Below are positions 46,729 through 55,776 of a stretch of 64,000 nt of DNA, piece by piece. The notes under the pieces are model-generated. The model was given only the letters and a program-made list of their open reading frames with translations, was not told where the DNA came from and made no database searches. The stretch is from Cyanobium sp. NIES-981 (lineage in GTDB: Bacteria > Cyanobacteriota > Cyanobacteriia > PCC-6307 > Cyanobiaceae): contig CAMDEM010000002.1 of the NCBI GenBank assembly GCA_945896675.1, forward strand, positions 1 through 64,000, in the 5' to 3' direction. Positions within the stretch are counted from its first letter, which is position 1. Every line of letters starts with the position of its first letter. A program made the position numbers and the translations under genes.

Positions 46729-47865
46729 TTAGGCCCGCCGGTAGAAGGGGCGCTTCACCACCACGGCAGGCTCCGACTTGCCGCGGATCTGCACGGCCAG
46801 CTCCGTACCCAGTTTCGAGGCGGCAGGGGGCACATAGGCCAGGGCAATCGCTTCCCCCAGGCTGGGCGACCAGGTGCCACTGGTCACTTCTCCCACCACC
46901 TGATCGTTGTGCAGCACGGGGTAGCCATGGCGGGCAATGGCGCGGCCCTGGAGCTTGAGACCCACAAGCCGTTTACCCACCCCCTCGGCGGTTTGGCGCT
47001 CGAGCACCTCGCGGCCGATGAAGGGCTTGGGCATCTCCAGGTGCACCAGCCAGCCCAGACCGGCTTCCAGGGGGGTGGTGCTGGCATCCATCTCCTGGCC
47101 ATAGAGGTGCATGGCCGCTTCCAGGCGCAGGGTGTCGCGGGCCCCCAGGCCGCAGGGGGTCACCCCCTCACCGAGCAGTTGCTGCCAAAGGGCCAGGCCT
47201 GCGGCGCGATCCAGCAGCAGTTCGCAGCCGTCTTCACCGGTGTAGCCGGTGCGTCCCACAAACGCCTGGGCCCCCGCAGCGGCCCCTTGGGCCGTGCCGT
47301 TGAGGTTCAGATCGCGGTGGCCAAAGCGGGGTAAGCCGCTGAGGTTTGTGCCGCTGAGGGCTTCCAGCCTGGCCATGGCTTCGGGCCCTTGCAGCGCCAG
47401 CAAGACGCCATCGCCCTTGCGATCGGCAATCGTGATGCCGGCCGGTTCGAGCTGGCTGCGCAGCCAGGCGGTGTCGGCGTCAGCGCAGGCCGCATTGATC
47501 ACCAGCAGCAGTTCGGCTTGGCCATCCCTCTGGCCCCGGTCGTAGACGATCAGATCGTCGCGGATGCCCCCGGCTGCGTTGAGGAGCACGGTGTAGCAGG
47601 CCTCCCCAGGGCCGATGCGGAACAGGTCGGTGGGCACCAGGGCCTGGAGGGCATCCTTGGGACCAGCACCTCGCAGGGTGATCACCCCCATGTGGGAGAT
47701 ATCGAACACACCGCAGCTGCTGCGCACGGCCTGGTGCTCGGCGACCAGGCCGGCAAATTGCACGGCCATCTCCCAGCCGGCAAAGGGCACCATCCGCCCG
47801 CCGGAGGCTTGGGCGGCTTCAAAAAGGGGCGTTCGCTGGAGGGGCCCCGCAGAGGGATCGGCCAA
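46729..47865 (-). CDS. gcvT: Glycine cleavage system aminomethyltransferase (T protein)
   Basis: The 378-residue T protein releases ammonia and makes 5,10-methylene-tetrahydrofolate from the aminomethyl group carried by the H protein; it serves photorespiratory glycine use. Blocks: FAGWEMAVQF near residue 28, RSSCGVFDISHMG near 48, GRTGYTGEDGCELL near 205 and GTWSPSLGEAIALAYV near 330. The start codon appears to be TTG at 47865. GcvH and GcvP genes are not in the window. Confidence 0.95.
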   Translation of the reverse strand: MADPSAGPLQRTPLFEAAQASGGRMVPFAGWEMAVQFAGLVAEHQAVRSSCGVFDISHMGVITLRGAGPKDALQALVPTDLFRIGPGEACYTVLLNAAGGIRDDLIVYDRGQRDGQAELLLVINAACADADTAWLRSQLEPAGITIADRKGDGVLLALQGPEAMARLEALSGTNLSGLPRFGHRDLNLNGTAQGAAAGAQAFVGRTGYTGEDGCELLLDRAAGLALWQQLLGEGVTPCGLGARDTLRLEAAMHLYGQEMDASTTPLEAGLGWLVHLEMPKPFIGREVLERQTAEGVGKRLVGLKLQGRAIARHGYPVLHNDQVVGEVTSGTWSPSLGEAIALAYVPPAASKLGTELAVQIRGKSEPAVVVKRPFYRRA

Positions 47866-47927
47866 GGGGCAAGGCAGGCGGCATGGCCTGGATCCTATGG
47901 AGACGGGCCAGATGTGCCCATGGGCTG

Positions 47928-47950
47928 GGAGGTGAACTTCGGAGGTGAAC
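47928..47950. repeat. Tandem 10-bp direct repeat upstream of gcvT
   Basis: GGAGGTGAAC occurs twice with a 13-bp period (47928-47937 and 47941-47950), about 63-85 bp upstream of gcvT and 190 bp before the CNB-fold gene. It might be a double operator in this 275-bp divergent gap. I see no recognisable glycine riboswitch here. Confidence 0.35.
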
Positions 47951-48141
47951 GTCCGGCCGGATTCGGGGGAAAACCTAAGTTTTCAAAGGATGTTGCAGCA
48001 GACGCGCAGCATGTTTGCTCTTTTGAAGCGATCCACACCCTGGGGGTGGCCATGGGCGTTGTAAAAAGGAGCATCACAAATCACTCTTCGGAGCCGCCTC
48101 TATTGGTCACAGCACTCGCAATCACCCCCCCCATTGAGTTG

Positions 48142-48501
48142 ATGGCGGCCCAGGTCGACTGTGAGGTGCTCACCTTGCCTACCGGCGCCAAGCTGTTTTC
48201 CCGGGGTGCCCCCGCGGATTCCATCTACGCGGTGCGGCGAGGGATCGTTGAGGTGGTGGGCGAAGGCGGCGAGAAGCTCTGCTACCGCCCCGGCGAGTTT
48301 TTGAGCTACCAGGACATCGTTTGGTTTGTGGGCACCTATCGCAACGAGGCGTTTGCCCGCACCCCCGTGGAAGTTCTGCGCCTGGAGCGGCTCCGCTTTT
48401 TAAACCTGCTCCACAACCATCCGACCCTGGCGGTGTTGTTGATCAGCCAGCAACATGAGCGCCTGAGGGAGCAGCGCACCAGCGGCACCTGCTGCTACTG
48501 A
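48142..48501 (+). CDS. Small cyclic nucleotide-binding-fold (Crp-like sensor) protein without DNA-binding domain
   Basis: The 119-residue product from the ATG at 48142 (MAAQVDCEVLTLPTGAKLFSRG) is a single cNMP-binding-like beta-roll: PADSIYAVRRGIVEVVGEGGEKLCYRPGEF followed by a Crp-type long helix (LRLERLRFLNLLHNHP). No helix-turn-helix follows; it ends TSGTCCY. The usual cyclic-nucleotide phosphate-binding arginine cassette is not evident, so the ligand may differ. The ORF track frame continues upstream, but codons before 48142 are unlike the rest of the genome. It could be an effector-sensing partner of another protein. Function unknown. Confidence 0.72.
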   Translation: MAAQVDCEVLTLPTGAKLFSRGAPADSIYAVRRGIVEVVGEGGEKLCYRPGEFLSYQDIVWFVGTYRNEAFARTPVEVLRLERLRFLNLLHNHPTLAVLLISQQHERLREQRTSGTCCY

Positions 48502-48536
48502 GTAGGCCTCTCCCGGTTGCTCTTTAGGGAGTTTGC

Positions 48537-49400
<864 letters not shown>

Positions 49401-49453
49401 CTAAGCGCTTCGGGGGTGTAGCGCCCAAGACATCGCCCTGGCAGGCTCAAGCC

Positions 49454-49903
49454 ATGGCAGCTGGGCGACCCATCGGTGATCTGCACGTGAGCGCCGCCGT
49501 GGTGATCCCAGCGGCGGAGTTGCAGTGGCGATTTTCCAGGGCTTCCGGGCCAGGGGGTCAGAACGTCAACAAGGTGGAGACCGCCGTCGAGCTGGGCTTT
49601 GATCTGGAAGGCACCAGCGCCATCGGCCCGTTCCAAAAACAACGGCTGCTGGAGCGGCTGGGATCCCGGTGCGTGGCTGGTTGCCTGCGGGTTGCGGTCT
49701 CCGAGCATCGCTCCCAGTACCAGAACCGCGAGCTCGCCATGCAGCGCCTGGGCGATCTACTGCGGGAGGGGTTGAAGCCGCCTCCAAAGCTTCGCAAGCC
49801 CACCAAGCCCACCCGGGGGGCCGTGAAGCGGCGTGTTGACGCAAAGAAGCAAAAAAGTCAGGTCAAACAGGCCAGGCAACGTCCTCGCTCCATGGACGAT
49901 TAG
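49454..49903 (+). CDS. arfB: Peptidyl-tRNA hydrolase ArfB-type ribosome rescue factor
   Basis: The 149-residue product has the GGQ motif in FSRASGPGGQNVNKVETAVEL and a strongly basic C-terminal tail (KLRKPTKPTRGAVKRRVDAKK onward), the layout of ArfB/YaeJ, which enters the mRNA channel with its tail and hydrolyses stalled peptidyl-tRNA. It starts 77 bp from the divergent speE. Confidence 0.92.
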   Translation: MAAGRPIGDLHVSAAVVIPAAELQWRFSRASGPGGQNVNKVETAVELGFDLEGTSAIGPFQKQRLLERLGSRCVAGCLRVAVSEHRSQYQNRELAMQRLGDLLREGLKPPPKLRKPTKPTRGAVKRRVDAKKQKSQVKQARQRPRSMDD

Positions 49904-50065
49904 GACCTGCCCAGGCTGGTCCCATGAGACATGGAGAGAAGAATAAAATCAGTAAAGTAATGAGGGATACATTGAGATGCATTCTTGGGCACGCTTTGCC
50001 CTGTGGGGATGTCGCTGGAGTAGGTAAAAATATTGTGATAAATTTATTGTCTATGCCAGTCTGTT

Positions 50066-51496
50066 GTGCAAGAGTTGCAGTCTGAATTTGCGTCTCGAGA
50101 AAAAGTTCTTATCGGTTCAGAAGAGTGGTGTAATTGGCCCAATGCTGGCCTCCATGCCATCCGGGCCAGGGTTGACTCAGGTGCCAAGACTTCAAGTATT
50201 CATGCGATCAATATTTCGACGTTCCAACGCGGTGGCAAGGATTGGGTGCGCTTTGGTGTGCCCCCTTTTCAAGGGAACAAAAGAATTGTGCTTTACCATG
50301 AGTCAGAGATTTTAGAATTTCGCAGGATAAGGAGTAGTAGCGGTTCGACTGAGTCGAGGTGTGTCATCAAAGAGCTCGTATCAATTGGAAATTATAAATT
50401 TGAGATCGAAATTACCCTTGCCAATAGGGACGCGATGGGCTATCGCATGCTGCTTGGTCGTGAAGCCATTGTCGATCGCTTTGTCGTCGACCCATCGGAG
50501 TCTTTCCTGCATGGAAATTATGACCAAGAGGCATTAAAGAAGCTCTATCGTCAGCCTGCACCTGGATCTAGGGGTTTGAATATCGGAGTCTTGGCCAGTA
50601 ATCCAAAGCTTTACAGTAATCGACGTCTGATTGAGGCTGGGGAAGAGCGCGGTCACAATATGCGCTTTTTAAGTGTCAAGGACTGCTATATGCGACTCGA
50701 TCATCTTCGACCCCAAATCCATGGTCGAGGCGGGGATGCGGTCGAGGGCTTGGATGCAATTATTCCCCGGCTACGGCCAAGCGTTACTTTTTATGGATGT
50801 GCGCTCGTTAGGCAGTTCAGCGCCCTAGGTGTGCCGTCTTTAAATAGCTCGGATGCCATCGCTGCCTCCAGAGACAAGTTATTCGCGTCTCAGTTGTTTA
50901 TTCGCAATGGCTTGAGTATGCCGCTCACGGGTTTCGCCCACTCTCCGTTGGACACGAAAGAGCTGATTGACATGGTTGGGGGAGCTCCATTGATTGTGAA
51001 GCTTTTGGTGGGTACGAAGGGTCAGGGCGTGATCTTGGCTGAAACAAACAAGGCCGCAGAAGGTGTTATCAATACAATGAAAAGCTTGAATGCAAATCTA
51101 TTGGTTCAGGAATTTATTCGTGAAGCCAATGGCAGCGATCTTCGCTGCTTTGTCGTTGGAGGAAAAGTGGTAGCGGCTATTGAGAGAACGGCTGCCCCCG
51201 GAGACTACAGAGCGAATCTGCATCAAGGCGGTGTCGCAAGAAAAGTCCGACTTGATTCTGGGGAGCGCAAGCTTGCCATAGCAGCATCGAGGGCATTGGG
51301 GTTAACCGTTTGTGGCGTTGATATCATCCGATCGAGTCGGGGTCCTTTGTTGCTTGAGGTCAATTCAAGTCCCGGACTAGAGGGCATCGAAAAGGCAACT
51401 GAAAAAAATGTTGCCGGATCAATCATTGAGGAGCTGGAGCGCCAGCTGGGCTGGAATGCATCGACGAAGAACTTGCCGTCCCAACTTTCAACTTAA
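50066..51496 (+). CDS. Fused RimB-type zinc/aspartic protease and RimK-type ATP-grasp ligase
   Basis: The 476-residue product has two parts. Residues 12-155 resemble the putative ATP-dependent zinc protease family (RimB, retropepsin-like fold) with DSGAKTSS from Asp 37 and GYRMLLGREAI near 140. Residues 175-460 are RimK-type ATP-grasp: GLNIGVLASNP, SSDAIAASRDKLFASQLF, PLIVKLLVGTKGQGV, FIREANGSDLRCFVVGG and LLLEVNSSPGLEGIE. RimK adds glutamates to ribosomal protein S6 or makes poly-glutamate; RimB removes or regulates them. The GTG start follows an AT-rich 160-bp gap (AAAAATATTGTGATAAATTTATT). Codon and base use is AT-richer than its neighbours, suggesting a different history. Confidence 0.87.
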   Translation: MQELQSEFASREKVLIGSEEWCNWPNAGLHAIRARVDSGAKTSSIHAINISTFQRGGKDWVRFGVPPFQGNKRIVLYHESEILEFRRIRSSSGSTESRCVIKELVSIGNYKFEIEITLANRDAMGYRMLLGREAIVDRFVVDPSESFLHGNYDQEALKKLYRQPAPGSRGLNIGVLASNPKLYSNRRLIEAGEERGHNMRFLSVKDCYMRLDHLRPQIHGRGGDAVEGLDAIIPRLRPSVTFYGCALVRQFSALGVPSLNSSDAIAASRDKLFASQLFIRNGLSMPLTGFAHSPLDTKELIDMVGGAPLIVKLLVGTKGQGVILAETNKAAEGVINTMKSLNANLLVQEFIREANGSDLRCFVVGGKVVAAIERTAAPGDYRANLHQGGVARKVRLDSGERKLAIAASRALGLTVCGVDIIRSSRGPLLLEVNSSPGLEGIEKATEKNVAGSIIEELERQLGWNASTKNLPSQLST

Positions 51497-51500
51497 GTTT

Positions 51501-52409
51501 TCAACTGGTTCGGCCCCTTGCTTCCGCTTTAATTTGGGCCTTGGCCTGCTGCCAGAGGCCCTCCAGATCGCGGATGCTTTGGCCCTTCAGGTCGCCACCG
51601 AGGGCGGCTTCGACCCGGGAAAAGCGGTCGAGGAAGCGGTGGTTTGTGCCATCGAGGCCTGCTTCGGGGCAGATCTGGCACCAGCGGGCCACGTTCACCA
51701 GGGTGAACAGCAGATCCCCCAACTCCTCCTGGGCATGGGCCCGATTGCCGGTAGCCCGGGCTTCATCGACCGCCTCTTTGAGCTCCTCGAGCTCCTCGTG
51801 CACTTTCTCCCACACCCCATCGAGGTCGTCCCACTCAAACCCTGCTGCGGCAGCTTTTTTGGAGATCGCCATCGCGCCGGCCAGGGCGCCCTGGCCGCGC
51901 ACCTTGCGGGCGAGTTGGTCTGACAGGGGGCTCGCCGATGGTGTTGCTGGATGGGTTTCGGTTGCACCAGAGCGAGTGGTTTTCTGTTGCTGCTCTTCGG
52001 CCTTGATGGCCTCCCAGGTTTCCTGCACCGCGGCGACGTCCTTGGCTTGGCCCCCGGCAAAGACATGGGGGTGGCGGCAGACCAGCTTGCGACTGATGGC
52101 GCGGCTGATCGAGGCCAAATCAAAGCGGCCCTGCTCCCGGGCGATTTGGGCGTGGAGCACCACTTGCAGCAGGAGGTCACCGAGTTCCTCTTCCAGGTGG
52201 CCATCGTCGCCGTGGCGAATGGCATCGGCCACTTCATGGGCCTCTTCAATGACGTAGGGCACTAGGGAGGCATGGGTTTGCTCCAGGTCCCAGGGGCAGC
52301 CCGTTTGGGGATCCCGCAGGCGGGCCACCACTTCAACGAGCTCGCTGAGAGCTTCCAGGCTGGCGGCGGAAGCGGTGCTTTGGAAACCGTGATCGTGGGG
52401 TGCGCCCAT
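51501..52409 (-). CDS. mazG: Nucleoside triphosphate pyrophosphohydrolase MazG
   Basis: The 302-residue house-cleaning enzyme has two MazG repeats: CPWDLEQTHASLVPYVIEEAHEVADA with EEELGDLLLQVVLHAQIA in the first, and EELEELKEAVDEA with AQEELGDLLFTLVNVARW in the second, each with the EExxE and ExxD metal ligands. The two halves are joined by a polar linker. It converges on the RimB-RimK gene with only 4 bp between stops. Confidence 0.94.
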   Translation of the reverse strand: MGAPHDHGFQSTASAASLEALSELVEVVARLRDPQTGCPWDLEQTHASLVPYVIEEAHEVADAIRHGDDGHLEEELGDLLLQVVLHAQIAREQGRFDLASISRAISRKLVCRHPHVFAGGQAKDVAAVQETWEAIKAEEQQQKTTRSGATETHPATPSASPLSDQLARKVRGQGALAGAMAISKKAAAAGFEWDDLDGVWEKVHEELEELKEAVDEARATGNRAHAQEELGDLLFTLVNVARWCQICPEAGLDGTNHRFLDRFSRVEAALGGDLKGQSIRDLEGLWQQAKAQIKAEARGRTS

Positions 52410-52430
52410 GGTGGTGTGAACCGGCTGGGT

Positions 52431-52964
52431 TCACCTTCTCACTTTGGGCCTGCGTTTGCGCCGACCCCGGGGCCTGAGGGCTCGTAGCAGCCTGGGCAGG
52501 CGGGGCATGGGATCGCCGTCTTGCACCAGGTGCAGCCAGCTGCTGGCCTCAATGCCCACGGCCGCACTGACGATCAGGGGAGCGTGCTGTTGCCAGAGTT
52601 GGGCGGCACCGCGCAGGAGCATCTGGGGTGGCGGGGTACCCATGGGTTGGAGGCAGGCGCTCACCAGCAAGACCATCCCGGCCAAATAGGCCAAGCGCAA
52701 GCTGCTGCCCAGCAGGGGGCTATGGGAGAAGAGGGAGCGGTGGCTCAGGGTGCGGCGATAGGGCCACCACAGCAGCTTCAAGACCCCCCAACGGCGGGTG
52801 GCATTGGAGCGGGTGTCCAAATCCGGGGAGAGCAGGAGCCCGCCGATCAGAAAGCCCAGGCCGCCACTGATGGCGCCACTGGGGCCCAGCCAGGGCCACC
52901 AGAGCAGGGCAAACGGCAGGCCCAGGACCCAGGTGGCGCGGTCGTGTTGGCGGCCGCTAGCCAT
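52431..52964 (-). CDS. Predicted metal-binding membrane protein (DUF2227-like)
   Basis: The 177-residue product has a His near the start (GRQHDRATW), GGLLLSPDLDTRSNATRRWG, and SHRSLFSHSPLLGS, a His/Asp pattern of the DUF2227 metal-binding proteins found in cyanobacteria, with two to three hydrophobic stretches and a strongly basic tail (RPRGRRKRRPKVRR). Function is unknown. It overlaps the end of the acyltransferase gene by 8 bp. Confidence 0.72.
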   Translation of the reverse strand: MASGRQHDRATWVLGLPFALLWWPWLGPSGAISGGLGFLIGGLLLSPDLDTRSNATRRWGVLKLLWWPYRRTLSHRSLFSHSPLLGSSLRLAYLAGMVLLVSACLQPMGTPPPQMLLRGAAQLWQQHAPLIVSAAVGIEASSWLHLVQDGDPMPRLPRLLRALRPRGRRKRRPKVRR

Positions 52965-53925
52965 TCACCTTGGCAAGAACACGCTCGGCTAGGGCCCCGG
53001 TTGGCCGCAGGCGCTGGCCGGTGCCATCTCCGGGGCGCCAGCGGCGGTTGATCCAGTAGTACTGCTCGGCGTAGGCGTTGATCCAGGGTTCTTGCCAGCG
53101 GCCCAGGGCCCCAGCCCTCTCTTGGAGGTCTGTGGCCGACTTGGTGGGGTGGAGGGGTTTGCCGCAGATGAAACGAAAGCGCCCATCGTCTTCGCGCACA
53201 TGGGCGACGGGAAAGAGGGGGCAACCTGCTTTTTGGGAGAGGGCTAGGGGGCCTTTGGCTACGTGGGTCGTCAGGCCGAGGAAGTCGGCTTGCAGGTCGT
53301 TGGAGAAGGGGTAGAGGTCAGTCATCATCACCAGGCTTCGACCCGCGCTCAAGCTTTTCAGCATTGCTTTTGCATTGGCTTGGGGAATCCAATGGCAATG
53401 GCTATTGCTGCTTCTGGCCCGATTGAGGAGTCGATCCGTGTAGGGGTTGTGGGCTGGTCGATAGATCACTGAGAGATTGGGGAGATGGGCACTCAGCCAG
53501 CGCAAGCCGATATCCCAGCAACCCAGGTGAAGTGATCCCACAATCAATCCTTTGCCTTCTTTGTGGAGTCGAAATAGCTCATCGAGTCCATCGCCTTCGG
53601 CAAGGATCTGGCGATCATCTACGGGCTGGATAATCGACTCCAGGCAGGAGAGAAAGAAGCTTTCAAGGGATCGGACCGCCACGCGCTGACGTTGTTCATC
53701 GGTGAGTTGATGGCCGTAAACGCGAACCAGATTGGTTGCGGCGGTATCAAGGCGCTTTGCCAGGAGCGGTTGGGCTACGACCCTGGCAGCGTGAATCCCA
53801 CGCCGGATGGTCTTGTGGGAACGTCCCTGAAGAACCATCAGGAGCAGTCGGGTGGTCCAGGCCTCTCCCTGCCAGCGCAAGTGCCGAAACCATTCAGAAG
53901 CCTTTAGGGAGGGGTTTCGAGCCAT
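52957..53925 (-). CDS. LpxL/HtrB-family lysophospholipid or lipid A acyltransferase
   Basis: The 322-residue product from the ATG at 53925 (MARNPSLKASEW) belongs to the LpxL/HtrB acyltransferase family. GSLHLGCWDIGLRW near residue 140 contains the HX4D catalytic motif, followed by SVIYRPAHNPYTDRLLNRAR. Members acylate lipid A at the inner membrane. The ORF track start would place the beginning inside the opposite-strand tRNA margin, so I use the internal ATG. Confidence 0.84.
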   Translation of the reverse strand: MARNPSLKASEWFRHLRWQGEAWTTRLLLMVLQGRSHKTIRRGIHAARVVAQPLLAKRLDTAATNLVRVYGHQLTDEQRQRVAVRSLESFFLSCLESIIQPVDDRQILAEGDGLDELFRLHKEGKGLIVGSLHLGCWDIGLRWLSAHLPNLSVIYRPAHNPYTDRLLNRARSSNSHCHWIPQANAKAMLKSLSAGRSLVMMTDLYPFSNDLQADFLGLTTHVAKGPLALSQKAGCPLFPVAHVREDDGRFRFICGKPLHPTKSATDLQERAGALGRWQEPWINAYAEQYYWINRRWRPGDGTGQRLRPTGALAERVLAKVNG

Positions 53926-53952
53926 CAAAACGTGGTGTAAGGTTCTGATCAC

Positions 53953-54024
53953 GCCCGATTAGCTCAGCGGTAGAGCGCCTGCCTTACAAGCAGGACGTCG
54001 CTGGTTCGAACCCGGCATCGGGCA
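53953..54024 (+). tRNA. tRNA-Val (anticodon TAC)
   Basis: A 72-base cloverleaf: acceptor GCCCGAT pairs with ATCGGGC, D arm GCTCAGCGGTAGAGC, anticodon stem CCTGC/GCAGG around CTTACAA giving anticodon TAC, and the T arm contains GGTTCGAACCC. The discriminator is A and CCA is not encoded. It is divergent from the acyltransferase gene and directly upstream of the glycosyltransferase. Confidence 0.97.
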
Positions 54025-54049
54025 TAGCATAGTTTGCCAAGCATTCGTG

Positions 54050-54856
54050 ATGCCTGCTCCCCAGTCGATCACGAACAAAGGTGCGTATTGGCTTGGTCGC
54101 TGCTTGAAGCTTTTGGGTAATGTCCTTAAGTTTTGCTCAAGACTTTTATATTTTGTAGTCCCTTGGCTACGTTTTAGGCTGCCCTCAGAGGCTAAGCCGC
54201 TGTCGGAAAGGTTTGATCTTCGCAAGCCTAGAATTACACGCATTTTGTGGCAAACAAATTATACGAATAGGGTGTCGCTACCCGTTAAGTTGAATTATCT
54301 TTGCAACAGGTTGCTTTCTGCTTCGTATCGATATCGCTTTGTATCAGATGCGGAGATTCTTGAGTTTGTTGAGGCGGAGTTTCCAGGCAGGATTTCTAAT
54401 TGCTATAAGCGGCTCGCCATCGGAGCAGCTAAGGCTGATCTGTGGAGGTTGCTTGTCCTCTATCGATACGGTGGAGTGTATATCGACATCGATGGACATT
54501 TGGCATGGCCACTGGGCTGGACGCTGAGATCGAATCCCTCAGAGCTCTTTGTTAAGTCAAAAGATTCCCGATATACCAATTTTTTCATGGCAAGTGAGCC
54601 GGGCAATGGGCTGATCTTGCAATTGATTGAGGAGGCCATCCGAAGAATTGAGTCGCCAACAACAAACAATGTCTACCATTTGACTGGCCCAGGCCTTATG
54701 GATGATTTGTTTGTAGAAGGTGTTTGCTCGGTTGCGAGAGTCGAAGAGGTGTGTATGCAGGGAAATTTTACAAATAAGTTTTTTCAGTATATTGACAAGC
54801 CTGGTGGTGACTGGGTGACTGCAAAAAAGACGATCTCAGCCGTGACTCCCCTATAG
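54050..54856 (+). CDS. GT32-like glycosyltransferase with DXD motif
   Basis: The 268-residue product has ILWQTNYTN near residue 65, KADLWRLLVLYRYGGVYIDID near 128 with the DXD nucleotide-sugar motif, and NNVYHLTGPGLMDD near 205, matching the glycosyltransferase sugar-binding DXD family (OCH1/GT32-like). The N-terminal 45 residues include a hydrophobic segment that may anchor it to the membrane. It probably builds a cell-surface glycan. It is AT-rich, lies 25 bp after a tRNA gene, and ends in a strong terminator, so acquisition next to the tRNA is possible. Confidence 0.82.
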   Translation: MPAPQSITNKGAYWLGRCLKLLGNVLKFCSRLLYFVVPWLRFRLPSEAKPLSERFDLRKPRITRILWQTNYTNRVSLPVKLNYLCNRLLSASYRYRFVSDAEILEFVEAEFPGRISNCYKRLAIGAAKADLWRLLVLYRYGGVYIDIDGHLAWPLGWTLRSNPSELFVKSKDSRYTNFFMASEPGNGLILQLIEEAIRRIESPTTNNVYHLTGPGLMDDLFVEGVCSVARVEEVCMQGNFTNKFFQYIDKPGGDWVTAKKTISAVTPL

Positions 54857-54893
54857 AAATTGCCCCATGCGGTTGTTGCGCATGGGGCAATTT
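54857..54893. terminator. Bidirectional rho-independent-type terminator
   Basis: AAATTGCCCCATGCG (54857-54871) and CGCATGGGGCAATTT (54879-54893) form a perfect 15-bp stem with a 7-base loop immediately after the glycosyltransferase stop and before the convergent small gene. The A-run and T-run at its ends make it usable from either strand. Confidence 0.9.
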
Positions 54894-54908
54894 GTCGATC
54901 GAATCCCC

Positions 54909-55163
54909 CTAGCCTTCGGGAAAGAGCAGGGCGGCCAGTTCGTCGGCATCCACGTCATAGACCCGGGCCAGGCTGGTTTCGATGGCGCTGGTCACTTCTC
55001 CAGGTAGGAATCGCATGGCATTGAGGGCATCGTCGGCGATGTCATCGGTCAGCAGGGTTTCTCCCCCCAGCTTTTCGTCATTGATCACGGCCATCACCCA
55101 GCTCTGATAGGCGTACACCAGATCAGAGAACTCCAGGTCGGGGTCGTTGAAATCGAGGGCCAT
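54909..55163 (-). CDS. Small acidic protein of unknown function
   Basis: From the ATG at 55163 (MALDFNDPDLEFSDLVYAYQSW) the product has 84 residues, is strongly acidic (GETLLTDDIADDALNAM and ending DVDADELAALLFPEG) and probably helical. No family is recognised. The ORF track extends to 55343, but that part overlaps the divergent gene beyond and is not similar in composition. Confidence 0.65.
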   Translation of the reverse strand: MALDFNDPDLEFSDLVYAYQSWVMAVINDEKLGGETLLTDDIADDALNAMRFLPGEVTSAIETSLARVYDVDADELAALLFPEG

Positions 55164-55260
55164 GGCGGCCTGCTCCTGTGGGGTGTACCGGTAGTTTGCC
55201 GGGTGGATAGCGATGCTGCACCCCGCTTGGTCAGGATGGGGCTCTTTGCTGGCGGCAGCG

Positions 55261-55767
55261 ATGGCCCAATCCCCTGTGGGGTCGAAGGATTCGACGCCTT
55301 TGGATCCCAGCCGCCTGCAGGCCACCCTGTTTGATTTCGCCATCGCCGAACTGGTGCGGCAGCACCGGGACAGCTTTCAGCCCCTTTGGACAACTGAGAG
55401 CTGGGCCAAATTTCTGATCTGGCTGGCCCTCAATTGCGGTTGTTCCGGGGATCAGCAGGGGCTGGAGGCTTTCGCCATGGCCCTGGGCCCGGTGATGACC
55501 GGCCGCATGCGTCGGGTGTTTTTTGAGCGGGAGCTGGAGGATCTGGATCTCCAGGTGATGGCCGATCCCGCCGAACAAAAGGTTTTGGTGCTGCCCATGG
55601 GGCCGACCTTGGGCGCCATGGATCCCGTTGGAGTGGCCCAGGCTCTCAAGCGGGTGGGGCTGATGGATCGAATATCTGCTGATTCGAGTGCCTGGCAGCA
55701 ACTCGATGCGGTGGTGGCGATTCCCTGGGATGGGTCCTCTTTTGAGAGCATGGGTCCGAAGCCCTGA
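55261..55767 (+). CDS. Conserved-looking protein of unknown function upstream of valS
   Basis: The 168-residue product (ATG at 55261, MAQSPVGSKDSTPLD) has a helical Leu-rich N-terminal half with TLFDFAIAELVRQH and FLIWLALNCGCSGD, and a mixed C-terminal half (LDLQVMADPAEQKVLVLPMG). No motif is recognised. It ends 9 bp before valS and is probably cotranscribed with it. Confidence 0.7.
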   Translation: MAQSPVGSKDSTPLDPSRLQATLFDFAIAELVRQHRDSFQPLWTTESWAKFLIWLALNCGCSGDQQGLEAFAMALGPVMTGRMRRVFFERELEDLDLQVMADPAEQKVLVLPMGPTLGAMDPVGVAQALKRVGLMDRISADSSAWQQLDAVVAIPWDGSSFESMGPKP

Positions 55768-55776
55768 GCTCTCGCT

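Noticed and set aside
47866-48141. Glycine riboswitch upstream of gcvT
   Set aside because: I looked for the paired aptamer pattern in this gap and did not find it; only a short direct repeat is evident.
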